64,000 nucleotides of DNA from Aurantiacibacter odishensis (GTDB taxonomy: Bacteria; Pseudomonadota; Alphaproteobacteria; Sphingomonadales; Sphingomonadaceae). How positions within the stretch are numbered: the first letter of the stretch is position 1; each line of letters begins with the position of its first letter. Below, piece after piece: positions 1 through 10,120 of the stretch. The DNA is taken from contig NZ_QYOS01000023.1 in assembly GCF_003605195.1 (NCBI RefSeq), positions 248,001 to 312,000 of the forward strand. Direction: 5' to 3'. The translations under genes were made by a program, and so were the position numbers. The notes beneath the pieces are model-generated. The model worked only from the letters and a program-made list of their open reading frames with translations. It ran no database searches and was not told where the DNA came from.

Positions 1-88
1 CAGGGAGAAGCGCGAGGCGCAATATCCCGACACCGTATCCACCGCGATGCCCGACATGGGCTGGGCCGACGAACCGCCCTTCGCATGA
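1..88 (+). CDS. C-terminal end of a truncated gene
   Basis: Only the last 28 codons are inside the window, read in the frame that starts at base 2 and closed by TGA at 86-88. The visible tail ends in GWADEPPFA. It is hydrophilic, with no membrane segment. A GC-rich hairpin about 65 bases after the stop fits the end of a transcription unit. Nothing in so short a tail identifies the family, so no function is proposed. The frame is chosen because it reads like protein and ends cleanly before the next gene. Confidence 0.45.
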   Translation, partial: REKREAQYPDTVSTAMPDMGWADEPPFA

Positions 89-152
89 CATCAGGTCGCA
101 CCAGAACGCCTGCCCCCTTTCCATCTCTCGGGGCGCGCTGTTTCGGGCGAAA

Positions 153-180
153 GGAGGCCGGGTCCGCCGATCCGGCCTCC
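153..180 (+). terminator. Terminator-like hairpin
   Basis: Perfect 9-bp inverted repeat GGAGGCCGG / CCGGCCTCC with a 10-base loop, downstream of the truncated first gene and 30 bases before the MFS gene. No real T-run follows, so it may be a weak or Rho-assisted terminator or only an RNA-stabilising hairpin. Confidence 0.4.
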
Positions 181-209
181 GACCATTTCCCTCTTCAGGA
201 TAACGCAGC

Positions 210-1487
210 ATGACGCCAGTCGCAGAAACTCCGGCACGGGTACTTCCGGCAAAGGCCAGCATCGTCCTTGCCATGCTGCTGCTGGTCTACATTTTCAATT
301 TCCTCGACCGCATGATGCTGTCGATCCTCGCGGCACCGATCCAGGCCGACCTCGGCCTGTCGGACAGCGAGATGGGCCTGCTCGGCGGCCTGGCCTTCGC
401 CGTGCTCTATTCCACGCTGGCCGTCCCGCTTTCCGCTGTGGCGGACCGCACCAGTCGCAGCTGGGTCATCACCATCGCGCTGGTGTTCTGGAGCGCGTTC
501 ACTGCGCTGTGCGGCATGGCGCAGAACTTCCTGCACATCTTCCTCGCCCGCGTCGGCGTGGGTGTGGGCGAGGCAGGCGGGGTTGCCCCCAGCTACGCCA
601 TCATCGGCGATTATTTCCCACCGCGCCGCCGGGCGACGGCGCTGGCGATCTATTCGCTCGGCATTCCCATCGGCAGCGCCATTGGGGTGATGGGCGGCGG
701 CTGGATCGCCTCGACGATCGACTGGCGCGTGGCCTTTTTCGTGATGGGTGGCCTCGGCATCCTGATCGCGCCTGTGTTCAAGCTGCTGGTGAAGGACGTG
801 CCGAGGCCGGAAAGTGCCGGAGCGGGGTCGCACGGCGGGCAGTCGATCTGGTCGGTATTCCAGATCCTCGCGAAGAAGCCGTCGTTCTGGTTCATGGCCT
901 TCGGCGCGGCGTTCAGTTCGATGCTCGGCTACGGCATCGGCTTCTGGAAGCCCAGCTTCCTGATCCGCAGTTTCGAGCTCGACCTGTGGGGCGCGGCGCT
1001 GTTCACCGGCGGCGTGCTGCTGATTGGCGGCGTGACGGGGATGCTAGCGGGCGGCGCGCTGGCAGACCGGCTGGGCAGCAACCGCAAGTGGTACCCGCGC
1101 CTGCCCGCCATCGCCTTCATCGTGGGCGCGCCGATTTATGCCGCCGGCGTGCTGACCGACAGCCTTGTCGCGGCCTTTCTGCTCTTCCTCATCCCGCAGG
1201 GCCTGAACTACGTCTGGTTCGGCCCAGTTTTGACAGCGGTGCAGCACCTGGTGGAACCGCGCGCGCGGGCAACCGCCTCGGCGATATTCCTGCTCATCAA
1301 CAACCTGATCGGCCTTGGCGGCGGTATCTACGCGTTGGGCCTCATCTCGGACGCCTATGCGCCGGTCTACGGCGATGAATCGCTGCGCATATCCATCCTC
1401 ACCGCCCTGCCGCTCTACATCGTGGCGGGTATCCTGATGCTGCTTGCCACCCGTAGCATCGCGAACGACTGGGTCGAGGAGAAATAG
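210..1487 (+). CDS. MFS transporter, spinster-like
   Basis: Inner-membrane secondary transporter of 425 residues with about twelve hydrophobic segments. The first half holds the MFS loop 2-3 signature as VADRTSRS, near residues 75-85, and a long glycine-rich fourth helix (GVGVGEAGG). Family members in sphingomonads move organic anions, lipids or aromatic acids. The exact substrate cannot be read here. Standing at the edge of a vanillate/protocatechuate block makes an aromatic acid a reasonable guess, but that is inference from position only. An AGGAT ribosome site lies 8-12 bases before the ATG. It appears to be transcribed alone. Confidence 0.85.
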   Translation: MTPVAETPARVLPAKASIVLAMLLLVYIFNFLDRMMLSILAAPIQADLGLSDSEMGLLGGLAFAVLYSTLAVPLSAVADRTSRSWVITIALVFWSAFTALCGMAQNFLHIFLARVGVGVGEAGGVAPSYAIIGDYFPPRRRATALAIYSLGIPIGSAIGVMGGGWIASTIDWRVAFFVMGGLGILIAPVFKLLVKDVPRPESAGAGSHGGQSIWSVFQILAKKPSFWFMAFGAAFSSMLGYGIGFWKPSFLIRSFELDLWGAALFTGGVLLIGGVTGMLAGGALADRLGSNRKWYPRLPAIAFIVGAPIYAAGVLTDSLVAAFLLFLIPQGLNYVWFGPVLTAVQHLVEPRARATASAIFLLINNLIGLGGGIYALGLISDAYAPVYGDESLRISILTALPLYIVAGILMLLATRSIANDWVEEK

Positions 1488-1599
1488 CGCCTGCCCAGTA
1501 TGACGGGGACCATCGGGGGCATTGAAGGGCGCGGCGCTTTCGGGCTAAGGGCGCGGAAGGTTTCGACTTAACCCCACGCGCAAGGACTTTCATCGCACC

Positions 1600-2541
1600 A
1601 TGGCACGCACTTCCCCGCTCGACGGCAAGCTGGTTACCCTGATCGGCGGCAACGGATTTATCGGCAGCCACGTGGCGCAGGACCTGCTGGAGCGCGGGGC
1701 GCGCGTGCGCATCGCCGCGCGGGAGCCGGAAAAGGCTTTCAAGCTGAAGCCGCTGGCGAACCTCGGCCAGCTTCAGTTCGCGCGCTGCAACGCACTGGAC
1801 AAGCGCAGCATCGAGGCCTGCGTGAAAGGCTCCGACGCGGTGGTCTACCTGATCGGCGCGTTCGACGGGAACCAGCAGGCGCTGCAAGCCGATGGTGCCG
1901 GCCATGCCGCGCGCGCGGCGAGCGAAACGGGCGCCACGAGCTTCGTCTACATCTCCGCCATTGGTGCCGATCCGGAAGCAGAAACCGGCTACTATCGCAC
2001 CAAGGGCGATGGCGAGCGGCAGGTGCTGGAGGCCTTCCCCAAGGCGACCCTGATCCGTCCCTCCGTCGTGTTCGGAGAGGAAGCGGGCCTTGTCCCGATG
2101 TTTGCCGATCTCGTGCAGATGATGCCGGTGATGCCGGTGTTCGGCGCGGAGAGCGAATTTCAGGTGGTGTGGGTGGATGACGTGGCGGCGGCCGTCGCCA
2201 CCGCGCTGGAAGACCCCGGCGCTCACGGGGGGAAGACCTACGAGGCCGCTGGCCCGGAAAAGCTCACCATGATGCAGATCCACCAGATGATCGCCGACGG
2301 GCAGGGACGCGATCGCACCTTCTTCCCCATGCCCACACCGCTGGCGAAAGTCTTCGCCTCGGTGCCGCTGACGCCGATCAATTCGGACCAGCTGGCGATG
2401 CTGGAAGAAGGCAGCGTGGCCAGCAAGGGTACGCCGGGGCTGGCCAAGATGGGCATTTCGCCAAAGCCCCTGTCGCTGTTCCTAGACCGCTGGATGGTGC
2501 GCTATCGCAAGCACGGCCGCTTCACCGAGAAGCGCGCCTGA
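1600..2541 (+). CDS. NAD(P)-binding NDUFA9-like protein
   Basis: Extended/atypical short-chain dehydrogenase fold of 313 residues. The Rossmann motif GGNGFIGSHVA lies at about 16-26. The active-site region keeps YYRTKGDGE (tyrosine and lysine three apart, near residue 130). The family is the NDUFA9/39-kDa accessory subunit group of complex I, which in alphaproteobacteria also occurs as free-standing sugar-epimerase-like proteins. A role in complex I assembly or quinone metabolism is possible but not shown here. It stands alone, and its stop is 17 bases from the convergent next gene. Confidence 0.8.
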   Translation: MARTSPLDGKLVTLIGGNGFIGSHVAQDLLERGARVRIAAREPEKAFKLKPLANLGQLQFARCNALDKRSIEACVKGSDAVVYLIGAFDGNQQALQADGAGHAARAASETGATSFVYISAIGADPEAETGYYRTKGDGERQVLEAFPKATLIRPSVVFGEEAGLVPMFADLVQMMPVMPVFGAESEFQVVWVDDVAAAVATALEDPGAHGGKTYEAAGPEKLTMMQIHQMIADGQGRDRTFFPMPTPLAKVFASVPLTPINSDQLAMLEEGSVASKGTPGLAKMGISPKPLSLFLDRWMVRYRKHGRFTEKRA

Positions 2542-2558
2542 AAAAGCGGCGCGAGAGC

Positions 2559-3329
2559 CTATTCGCTCTCAGCCACTTCGACGCCCTGCAAGCGGGTCGA
2601 CGCCGGAATGTTCGGCAATCCTGCATAGAGCCGCTCCAGCCACGCCCGATCGAACGCGGTGAGTTCCATCGGCTTGTCGGCATCCTCGAACAGGGTCAGC
2701 ATGCTCGCCTCTCCCTCACCCGCGCCGGCGGGGAATTCGGTCGCGAGTGCGCGAAGCGTGGCGTAGTCGGCAAGCTGCCGCAGTGTAAGGCCGCGCGCCT
2801 CGTCACGGTCCAGCAGGACGAGGGCGTAGGTGATATCGTGGCGTACGGGGCGGTAGATGCGCGAATGCGCCTGCCACATGCCGGCCGTGGGCACCTGCGC
2901 CAGGTTCTCTCGCCTGCCGACCCTGATGCCATCCCGCGTGCGCGCCGCGACCTGGTGCCACACGCCGGAAGCGCCCGTGCTTTCCAGCAATTGCCGCCGC
3001 TGCATGGGCGTCATGTCGTTGAACAGGTATCCGCGCTCGTCCATCATTTCGGCCAGGTAGGCGCGGCTGTCCTCGACAAAGGCGATAACCACGTTGGCCT
3101 CGCAAGCATCCCCGCCCGCCAGCCGCAAGCCGAGGGCGTCGGCGTTCTCGCGCAGGCGGCTCACCATCAGCCCGGCATATTCGCGGTCCAAACCGATAAT
3201 ACCGGGACACAGTCGGTCCTCGAAGCGCGGCAGGGGCTCGTCCATGATACCGTCGGCAGCGGCGGGCGCTGCCAGTCCCGTCGCGGCGAGGGCCGTGGCG
3301 AATGCGATCTTGCGCAGGATATGGGCCAT
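2559..3329 (-). CDS. Hypothetical exported protein
   Basis: 256 residues when started at the ATG preceded by AAGGGA. The reading frame stays open for 79 more codons upstream, but those lack protein-like composition. The N-terminus is a clear Sec signal peptide (basic MAHILRK, then a hydrophobic alanine-rich stretch ending AAPAAADG), so the mature protein is periplasmic or outer-membrane associated. Two cysteines (in RLCPG and GDACEA) could form a disulfide. I do not recognise the family. It is divergent from the transaldolase gene across 164 bases that must hold both promoters. Confidence 0.7.
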   Translation of the reverse strand: MAHILRKIAFATALAATGLAAPAAADGIMDEPLPRFEDRLCPGIIGLDREYAGLMVSRLRENADALGLRLAGGDACEANVVIAFVEDSRAYLAEMMDERGYLFNDMTPMQRRQLLESTGASGVWHQVAARTRDGIRVGRRENLAQVPTAGMWQAHSRIYRPVRHDITYALVLLDRDEARGLTLRQLADYATLRALATEFPAGAGEGEASMLTLFEDADKPMELTAFDRAWLERLYAGLPNIPASTRLQGVEVAESE

Positions 3330-3493
3330 ATGCGGAATCCCTTCGAGGCGTGTATAGCATATTCGCACGGTCCGCGCGCGTCTGGCGATACGGCGAAATG
3401 TCGTAATTCGTGGCCATATCGGCATCGGGTAATTGACTATGCCCGTCTTGCAGTGCGAAGGGCCGTGCCAAGCAAACGCTGGAGAGATTCCCG

Positions 3494-4684
3494 ATGACCA
3501 AGCACGTTCTTGAAAAGCTCGCCGATACCAATGCAGATGCGGAAATCTGGTGGGACAGTTCGCCACTGGTCTTCCCCAGCTGGAAGGAAGAGACCGTCGC
3601 CGCCGCGCCCGATGGCAAGCGCGACGACTGGGAAGCGCAGCTCACCCGCTTCTACAACCCCGATGCCCCTGCCGAGATGGGCTTTCGCGGCGTTACCACC
3701 AACCCGCCCCTGTCGCTGCAGGCCGTGCAGCTCGATCCGGAAGGCTGGACAAAGCTGGTGAAGGATATCGCCGCCCAGAACCCCGGCCTCGATGTCGAGG
3801 GCGTATACTGGAAGATGTACCTGCACCTCGTGAAGCTGGGCGCCGATGCCATCCGCCCCGCGTTCGAGGCATCGGGCTACAAGTACGGAATGCTGTCGGG
3901 CCAGGTCGATCCGCGCTTCGTCACCGATGGGGAGGCCATGCTGGCGCAGGGTCTTTCCATCGCTGCACAGGGCGACAACGTTATGGTGAAGCTGCCCGGC
4001 TCCAAGGAAGGGTACGAGGTGCTGGAGGAGCTGACCGCACGCGGCATTTCCACCAACAACACCACCAGCTTCGCCGTGGCGCAGTATGCGCGCTGCCGCG
4101 CCGCCGTCTCCGCCGGTCTGCTGCGCGCGAAGGCCGCGGGCGTGGACCTGTCCAAGTGGCGCAGCGTCATCACCCACATGTCCAGCCGCCTTGGCGAAAA
4201 GAGCGACTGGAAAAAGCAGGCCGAGCAGCGCGGCATCGAACTGTCGCTGGACGAGATCCGCGACGGCGAGGAAGCCGTGCTGAAGCGCGCCTACTGGCAC
4301 GGCAAGGAGATCGACCACCCGTCCAAGATGCTGCAATGCTCGATGCGGGTGGAGACGGACAAGGACGGCAACACCGTCTCGCGCCACATTTCCGACTTCG
4401 CCGGCAGCGACATGGTCTACACCTGCCCGCCCAGCTACATCAAACAGCTGATGGAAGTGGAGGACGAGCTGGCCCCGTTCGACGCCAAGGCGATCGAGCG
4501 CGAGCCGAACAAGGCCAGCATCGAGAAGCTGATGAAGCTGCCCGCGTTCCGCCAGGCCTACGAGTTCGAAGGCATGAAGCCGCACGAATTCGCGCAGTTC
4601 GGCAGTTTCCAGGCCACCGCGACCGAGTTCGCTGCCGCCACCCGGCAGACGGTCGACTTCGTGCGCATGGTGATGGAAGGCTAA
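3494..4684 (+). CDS. Transaldolase family protein
   Basis: 396-residue (alpha/beta)8-barrel aldolase. GVTTNPPLS near residues 66-74 is the usual transaldolase strand-1 motif, K166 in VMVKLPGS fits the Schiff-base lysine, and GISTNNT near 184-190 is the usual strand after it. It should transfer or cleave a dihydroxyacetone unit from a sugar phosphate. The protein is longer than classical TalB (about 317) and has a long C-terminal part, so the substrate may not be sedoheptulose 7-phosphate. Its stop codon shares bases with the stop of the convergent PfkB kinase. GGAGAGA precedes the ATG. Confidence 0.75.
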   Translation: MTKHVLEKLADTNADAEIWWDSSPLVFPSWKEETVAAAPDGKRDDWEAQLTRFYNPDAPAEMGFRGVTTNPPLSLQAVQLDPEGWTKLVKDIAAQNPGLDVEGVYWKMYLHLVKLGADAIRPAFEASGYKYGMLSGQVDPRFVTDGEAMLAQGLSIAAQGDNVMVKLPGSKEGYEVLEELTARGISTNNTTSFAVAQYARCRAAVSAGLLRAKAAGVDLSKWRSVITHMSSRLGEKSDWKKQAEQRGIELSLDEIRDGEEAVLKRAYWHGKEIDHPSKMLQCSMRVETDKDGNTVSRHISDFAGSDMVYTCPPSYIKQLMEVEDELAPFDAKAIEREPNKASIEKLMKLPAFRQAYEFEGMKPHEFAQFGSFQATATEFAAATRQTVDFVRMVMEG

Positions 4685-5541
4685 GCAGCCGGACGAGCCT
4701 CTATCCAGGCGCGTGTGCCGTAATACCGGCAGCTTTCTGCCGCCACCTCGGCAGCATGGGTGAGAGCGTCCGCGACGTTCTCACCCGCTGCAAGGAAGTG
4801 GCAGTAGGCACCGTGAAACACGTCGCCCGCGCCCAACGTATCGACGGCATCGACCTGCGGCGGGGCGATTTCGCCCCGCCCCGTGTCTGCCTTCCATGAA
4901 ATCGGCCCCGGCCCCCGCGTGATCGCGGCGACGCTGGGGCCAAGCGCGCGGACGGCATCGAGGATATCAGCTCCGCCCTGCCCCGGCGGGTGAAACCGCT
5001 CGGACACCACCGCATGATCGACGTGCGCGATGAGGTCGCCCGTCCACGGCTTCCACGATCCCCCGTCCAGCACCACGGGAATGCCGCGTTCCCGCGCTGC
5101 CCTGGCCAGCGGCACGGCGATCTCGGGCAGGAAGCCGTCGCAGTAGAGCACGTCCACACCGTCGAGGCAGCCTGCATCGGGCACGGCGCGCGCCACCGCC
5201 TGCGGAGGCTGTTGGTCGATGATCGTGCGCGTGCCGCCGTCGGGCACCACGATGATGCTGGAGACGGGCAGCACTTCGACCGCGGGGTCGGCAAAATCCT
5301 CGAACGGCACGCCGTACTGCGCCAGTTCGCCGCGTACAGCGTCGGCAAAGCTGCCTGCGCCCAGCAGGGTCGACAGGCGCACCTCGCTTCCCAGCGCACG
5401 CGCGGTGATCGCGCCGTTGAGGGCAGAGCCGCCCGCGCTTGCCCAGAAATGCGTGGCGGAAAGCTTGCCGTCCTCCACCGGGAAGGACGGACAGGCATAG
5501 CCAAGGTCGAAGGTGGCGCGGCCTATGGCGAGGATAGTCAC
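4681..5541 (-). CDS. PfkB-family carbohydrate kinase
   Basis: 286 residues with the ribokinase-type fold. The N-terminal sugar-site motif is ASAGGSALNGA near 34-44, and the C-terminal ATP/anion-hole motif is DTLGAGDVFHGAY, whose D240 is the expected catalytic base. Substrate is unknown: the family covers ribose, fructose, tagatose, nucleosides and sulfofructose. It starts 7 bases after the acyl-CoA synthetase stop, so it is very likely the last gene of the ligK operon. That is an odd place for a sugar kinase. The gene converges on a transaldolase, which hints at a shared sugar-phosphate step. Confidence 0.8.
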   Translation of the reverse strand: MTILAIGRATFDLGYACPSFPVEDGKLSATHFWASAGGSALNGAITARALGSEVRLSTLLGAGSFADAVRGELAQYGVPFEDFADPAVEVLPVSSIIVVPDGGTRTIIDQQPPQAVARAVPDAGCLDGVDVLYCDGFLPEIAVPLARAARERGIPVVLDGGSWKPWTGDLIAHVDHAVVSERFHPPGQGGADILDAVRALGPSVAAITRGPGPISWKADTGRGEIAPPQVDAVDTLGAGDVFHGAYCHFLAAGENVADALTHAAEVAAESCRYYGTRAWIEARPAA

Positions 5542-5548
5542 GCGGCGG

Positions 5549-7156
5549 CTACTTGGCGTTTGCCGCCACCCATTCGTCGCGCAGCTTGAACTTGCGGATC
5601 TTGCCCGAACCCGTCAGCGGCCACTCGCTGACCTGCTGCCAGTGCGCGGGGCATTTTTGCGGGCTGATCTGGCTGCGGCAATGGGCGCGCAGGGCCTCTG
5701 CATCCAGCGCCTTGCCGTCGTCCATTCGCACGAAGGCGGCGACCGCCTCGCCCAGCACGTCGTCCGGCACGCCGACCACGGCGCACTCGGCAACGTCGGG
5801 ATGCTCCAGCAGCACGTTCTCGATCTCCGCAGGGAACAGGTTCTCGCCGCCGCGAATGATCATTTCCTTCACCCGGCCGGTGATCTTCACATAGCCCTGG
5901 TCGTCCATCGTGCCGAGGTCGCCGGTGTGCAGCCAGCCTTGCGCGTCGATGGTTTCCGCCGTCGCCTCCGGATCGTCGTTGTAGCCCAGCATGGTGGAGG
6001 CCGAGCGGCAGCGGATTTCGCCCACCTCGTCGCAGGCCACGACCTCGTTGGTGTCGGGATTGAAGATGCCCACTTCGCAGCCAAGAGCGGGCTGGCCGAT
6101 GGTGGTGATGATCTTGTCGAAATCGTCGCCCGGCCTGCCCGTGGTGATCAGCGGGCTGCTCTCGGTCTGGCCATAGGCCACCAGCGTATCGGCCCCCAGC
6201 ACGTCGCGCACGTTGCGCGCCAGTTCGGGGGCGACCATCGCCCCGCCCATGCCGATGCGCTGGAGCGAGGAAAGGTCGCGCGCCTTTGCCTTCTGCGCCG
6301 CCACCATGGCGACGGCCATGGTCGGCACGCAGATGGTCCAGCTCAGCTTCTCCGCTTCCACCAGGTCCAGCGCGGCACCCGGATCGAAAGCCAGCAGCGG
6401 GCAGTAGGCCCCGCCCGATTGCAGCGCGCCCAGCACGCCCATCGAACAGCCCATGGTGTGGAACAGCGGTGTCAGGCCCAGCGCGCCGAGGCCGCGGGGC
6501 AGGTCGCCCACTTCCACGAACAGGCGGGCGTTGTTGGTGAGGTTGCGGTGCGAGAGGACCACGCCCTTGGGAAAGCCGGTGGTGCCGCTGGTGTACTGGA
6601 TCTGCGCGGGATCGTTGGTGTCGACCTCGGGCAGCGTACCGGAAGGATCGGTGAACAGCGCGGCCTCGTCGTGCATGTCGATGATCTCGCGCAGCGCGGG
6701 CAGGTCGTCAGCCACTTCGGCGGCGATTTTCGCCATCGGGTTGCCGCGAAACTCGCCGATCAGGAACAGCGCGACCGATGTGCTCTGTTGCAAGACGTAG
6801 GACAACTCGCGCTTCTGGTAGGACGGGTTCACCGTCACCACCGTCAGGCCCGCCAGCGCGGCGGCATATTCGACCAGCACCCATTCGGGCACGTTGGGCG
6901 CCCAGATCGCCACCCGCTCTCCGGGCTGGAAGCGCGCGGCGAGGCCCTTGGCCAGCCGCTCCGCATCGCTGAGCAATTCGCCGTAGGTCCAGCGGCGGCC
7001 CACGGTTCCGTCGGGCAGGCCTTCCAGCAGCGCGTCCCGGTCAGGATTGGCGGCTGCCTGATCGCGCAGCAGGCCGCCGATCGTGGTGTCGAGGATTTCT
7101 ACGTCGGCGAACCAGTCGCACAGCGCCCTGTCGAGGCGGCGCTCTTCTCCAGCCAT
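5549..7156 (-). CDS. AMP-dependent acyl-CoA synthetase
   Basis: ANL-superfamily ligase of 535 residues that activates a carboxylic acid to its CoA thioester through an acyl-adenylate. Seen: the P-loop SGTTGFPKG, the adenylate motif AYGQTESSP, the hinge WLHTGDLG followed by GRVKEMIIRGGENLFP, and a C-terminal PLTGSGKIRKF lysine. The third in-frame ATG is used because GGAGAG sits 4 bases before it; ATGs 4 and 5 codons upstream are alternatives. It follows ligI by 43 bases in the ligK operon. A fatty or phenylpropanoid acid (for example ferulate-like) is plausible from context, but specificity cannot be read directly. Confidence 0.85.
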   Translation of the reverse strand: MAGEERRLDRALCDWFADVEILDTTIGGLLRDQAAANPDRDALLEGLPDGTVGRRWTYGELLSDAERLAKGLAARFQPGERVAIWAPNVPEWVLVEYAAALAGLTVVTVNPSYQKRELSYVLQQSTSVALFLIGEFRGNPMAKIAAEVADDLPALREIIDMHDEAALFTDPSGTLPEVDTNDPAQIQYTSGTTGFPKGVVLSHRNLTNNARLFVEVGDLPRGLGALGLTPLFHTMGCSMGVLGALQSGGAYCPLLAFDPGAALDLVEAEKLSWTICVPTMAVAMVAAQKAKARDLSSLQRIGMGGAMVAPELARNVRDVLGADTLVAYGQTESSPLITTGRPGDDFDKIITTIGQPALGCEVGIFNPDTNEVVACDEVGEIRCRSASTMLGYNDDPEATAETIDAQGWLHTGDLGTMDDQGYVKITGRVKEMIIRGGENLFPAEIENVLLEHPDVAECAVVGVPDDVLGEAVAAFVRMDDGKALDAEALRAHCRSQISPQKCPAHWQQVSEWPLTGSGKIRKFKLRDEWVAANAK

Positions 7157-7199
7157 TGATCTCTCCATCATGGCCGGTCTGGTGGTGCGCCGGCCTTTT

Positions 7200-9135
<1,936 letters not shown>

Positions 9136-9154
9136 GTCCTACACCCTTCGCAGG

Positions 9155-9298
9155 TCAATCCCTGTCTATGATCTCGAATAGCCATGCCAGCCCCTCCAGC
9201 AGGGGCGGCAGCAGCAGGAGGGCGAGCAGCAGGCCGATGGCCCAGGTTGCACATCCGGTCCGCAGAACGGTCGGCCAGTGCAGTTCGGGCCTGTTCAC
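9155..9298 (-). CDS. 47-aa single-pass membrane protein
   Basis: Short gene with a GTG start and TGA stop, fitting between ligK (16-base gap) and ligU (19-base gap). The product begins with a short polar end (MNRPELHWP), followed by one long hydrophobic helix centred on WAIGLLLALLLLPPLLEG, and ends in an acidic tail (FEIIDRD). The frame reads as a clean transmembrane miniprotein and fills a gap that would otherwise be empty in a tight operon. The ribosome site before the GTG is weak (GAGCAGCAG), and coupling to ligK translation could compensate. No family is recognised; transport or anchoring of the Lig enzymes is speculation. Confidence 0.55.
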   Translation of the reverse strand: MNRPELHWPTVLRTGCATWAIGLLLALLLLPPLLEGLAWLFEIIDRD

Positions 9299-9314
9299 CT
9301 GCTGCTCGTGAGGC

Positions 9315-9986
9315 TCAGACCCACTTCAGGCCCATGTCCTTCAGCTTGTCGCGGAAGCCGTACATGTCGAGGCCCAGTTCGCCGCTTTCCAGCCGCTTTC
9401 GCTTCTCTTCCTCGTTCGCCTCGCGCGCCTGCGCCTTCTTCAGCACTTCCTCTGCATCTTCGCGGCGGGTGACGCACACGCCGTCATCGTCGGCAACGAC
9501 AATGTCGCCGGGCCGGATGAAAGCGCCCGCGCAGACCACGTCCACGTTCACGCTGCCAAGGCTCGCCTTGATCGTGCCTTGCGCGAACACGCGCTTGGAC
9601 CACACGGGGAAATCCATTTCCTTCAGGTCGCGCACATCGCGGATGCCCGCGTCGATGATCAGGCCCTTCACCCCGCGCGCCTGCGCGCTGGTGGCCAGCA
9701 GGTCACCGAAATAGCCGTCCTCGCACGGGGAGGTCGGCGCGATCACCAGCACATCGCCTTCGCGGCACTGCTCAATCGCGGCGTGGACCATGTAGTTGTC
9801 GCCGGGAGGCACGGAGATCGTCACGGCGGAGGCGCCGATGCGCGCGCCGGGATAGATCGGGCGCATGTAGCTTGCCAGCAAACCAGTGCGCCCCTGCGCT
9901 TCGTGAACGGTGGCCACGCCGCAGGCGCCCAGCGCCTCCACGACTTCGGGATCGGCCCGTTCGATATTCTGGACAACCACACCCAT
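9315..9986 (-). CDS. ligK: 4-carboxy-4-hydroxy-2-oxoadipate aldolase LigK
   Basis: Class II, RraA-like aldolase of 223 residues. It splits 4-carboxy-4-hydroxy-2-oxoadipate into pyruvate and oxaloacetate, the last step of the protocatechuate 4,5-cleavage path, and usually also decarboxylates oxaloacetate. The metal/substrate motif [12 protein letters not shown] starts at G94, and R116-D117 in GIRDVRD match the conserved catalytic arginine and metal-holding aspartate. First gene of a minus-strand operon, with GAGAGGAG ahead of its ATG. It is divergent from the ligJAB operon across a 134-base region with the shared operator-like motif. Confidence 0.95.
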   Translation of the reverse strand: MGVVVQNIERADPEVVEALGACGVATVHEAQGRTGLLASYMRPIYPGARIGASAVTISVPPGDNYMVHAAIEQCREGDVLVIAPTSPCEDGYFGDLLATSAQARGVKGLIIDAGIRDVRDLKEMDFPVWSKRVFAQGTIKASLGSVNVDVVCAGAFIRPGDIVVADDDGVCVTRREDAEEVLKKAQAREANEEEKRKRLESGELGLDMYGFRDKLKDMGLKWV

Positions 9987-10076
9987 GTGAACAAATCTCC
10001 TCTCGAACTGTTGTGTTAATCGCGTGAACCCCTACCCCGCCACTCGTCAAGCGGCACCTTCGGGGTCGCTGCAAAC

Positions 10077-10104
10077 TTGTATGCAACACTTACAATTGAT
10101 AGGA
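10077..10104 (+). promoter_or_regulatory. Operator-like motif, copy A
   Basis: TTGTATGCAACACTTAC followed by AATTGATAGGA, in the divergent promoter between ligK and the ligJAB operon. Sixteen of its first 17 bases, and 24 of 28 overall, match copy B near 19.8 kb in reverse orientation; copy D near 32.7 kb is also close. The first ten bases, TTGTATGCAA, are a near palindrome (TTGYATRCAA), the shape of GntR/FCD-type operators. It may overlap the promoter itself. The bound regulator is not encoded in this window. Confidence 0.6.
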
Positions 10105-10120
10105 GGCCGCGTCGAGAGCG

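Noticed and set aside
3347-3366. GTGTATAGCATATTCGCAC as a further copy of the shared operator
   Set aside because: Only scattered matches to the TTGTATGCAACACTWAC core; no better than expected by chance in a promoter region.
5513-7159. 548-codon plus-strand frame opposite the acyl-CoA synthetase
   Set aside because: No domain motif, histidine/arginine-rich composition, and exact mirror of a well-recognised ANL ligase.
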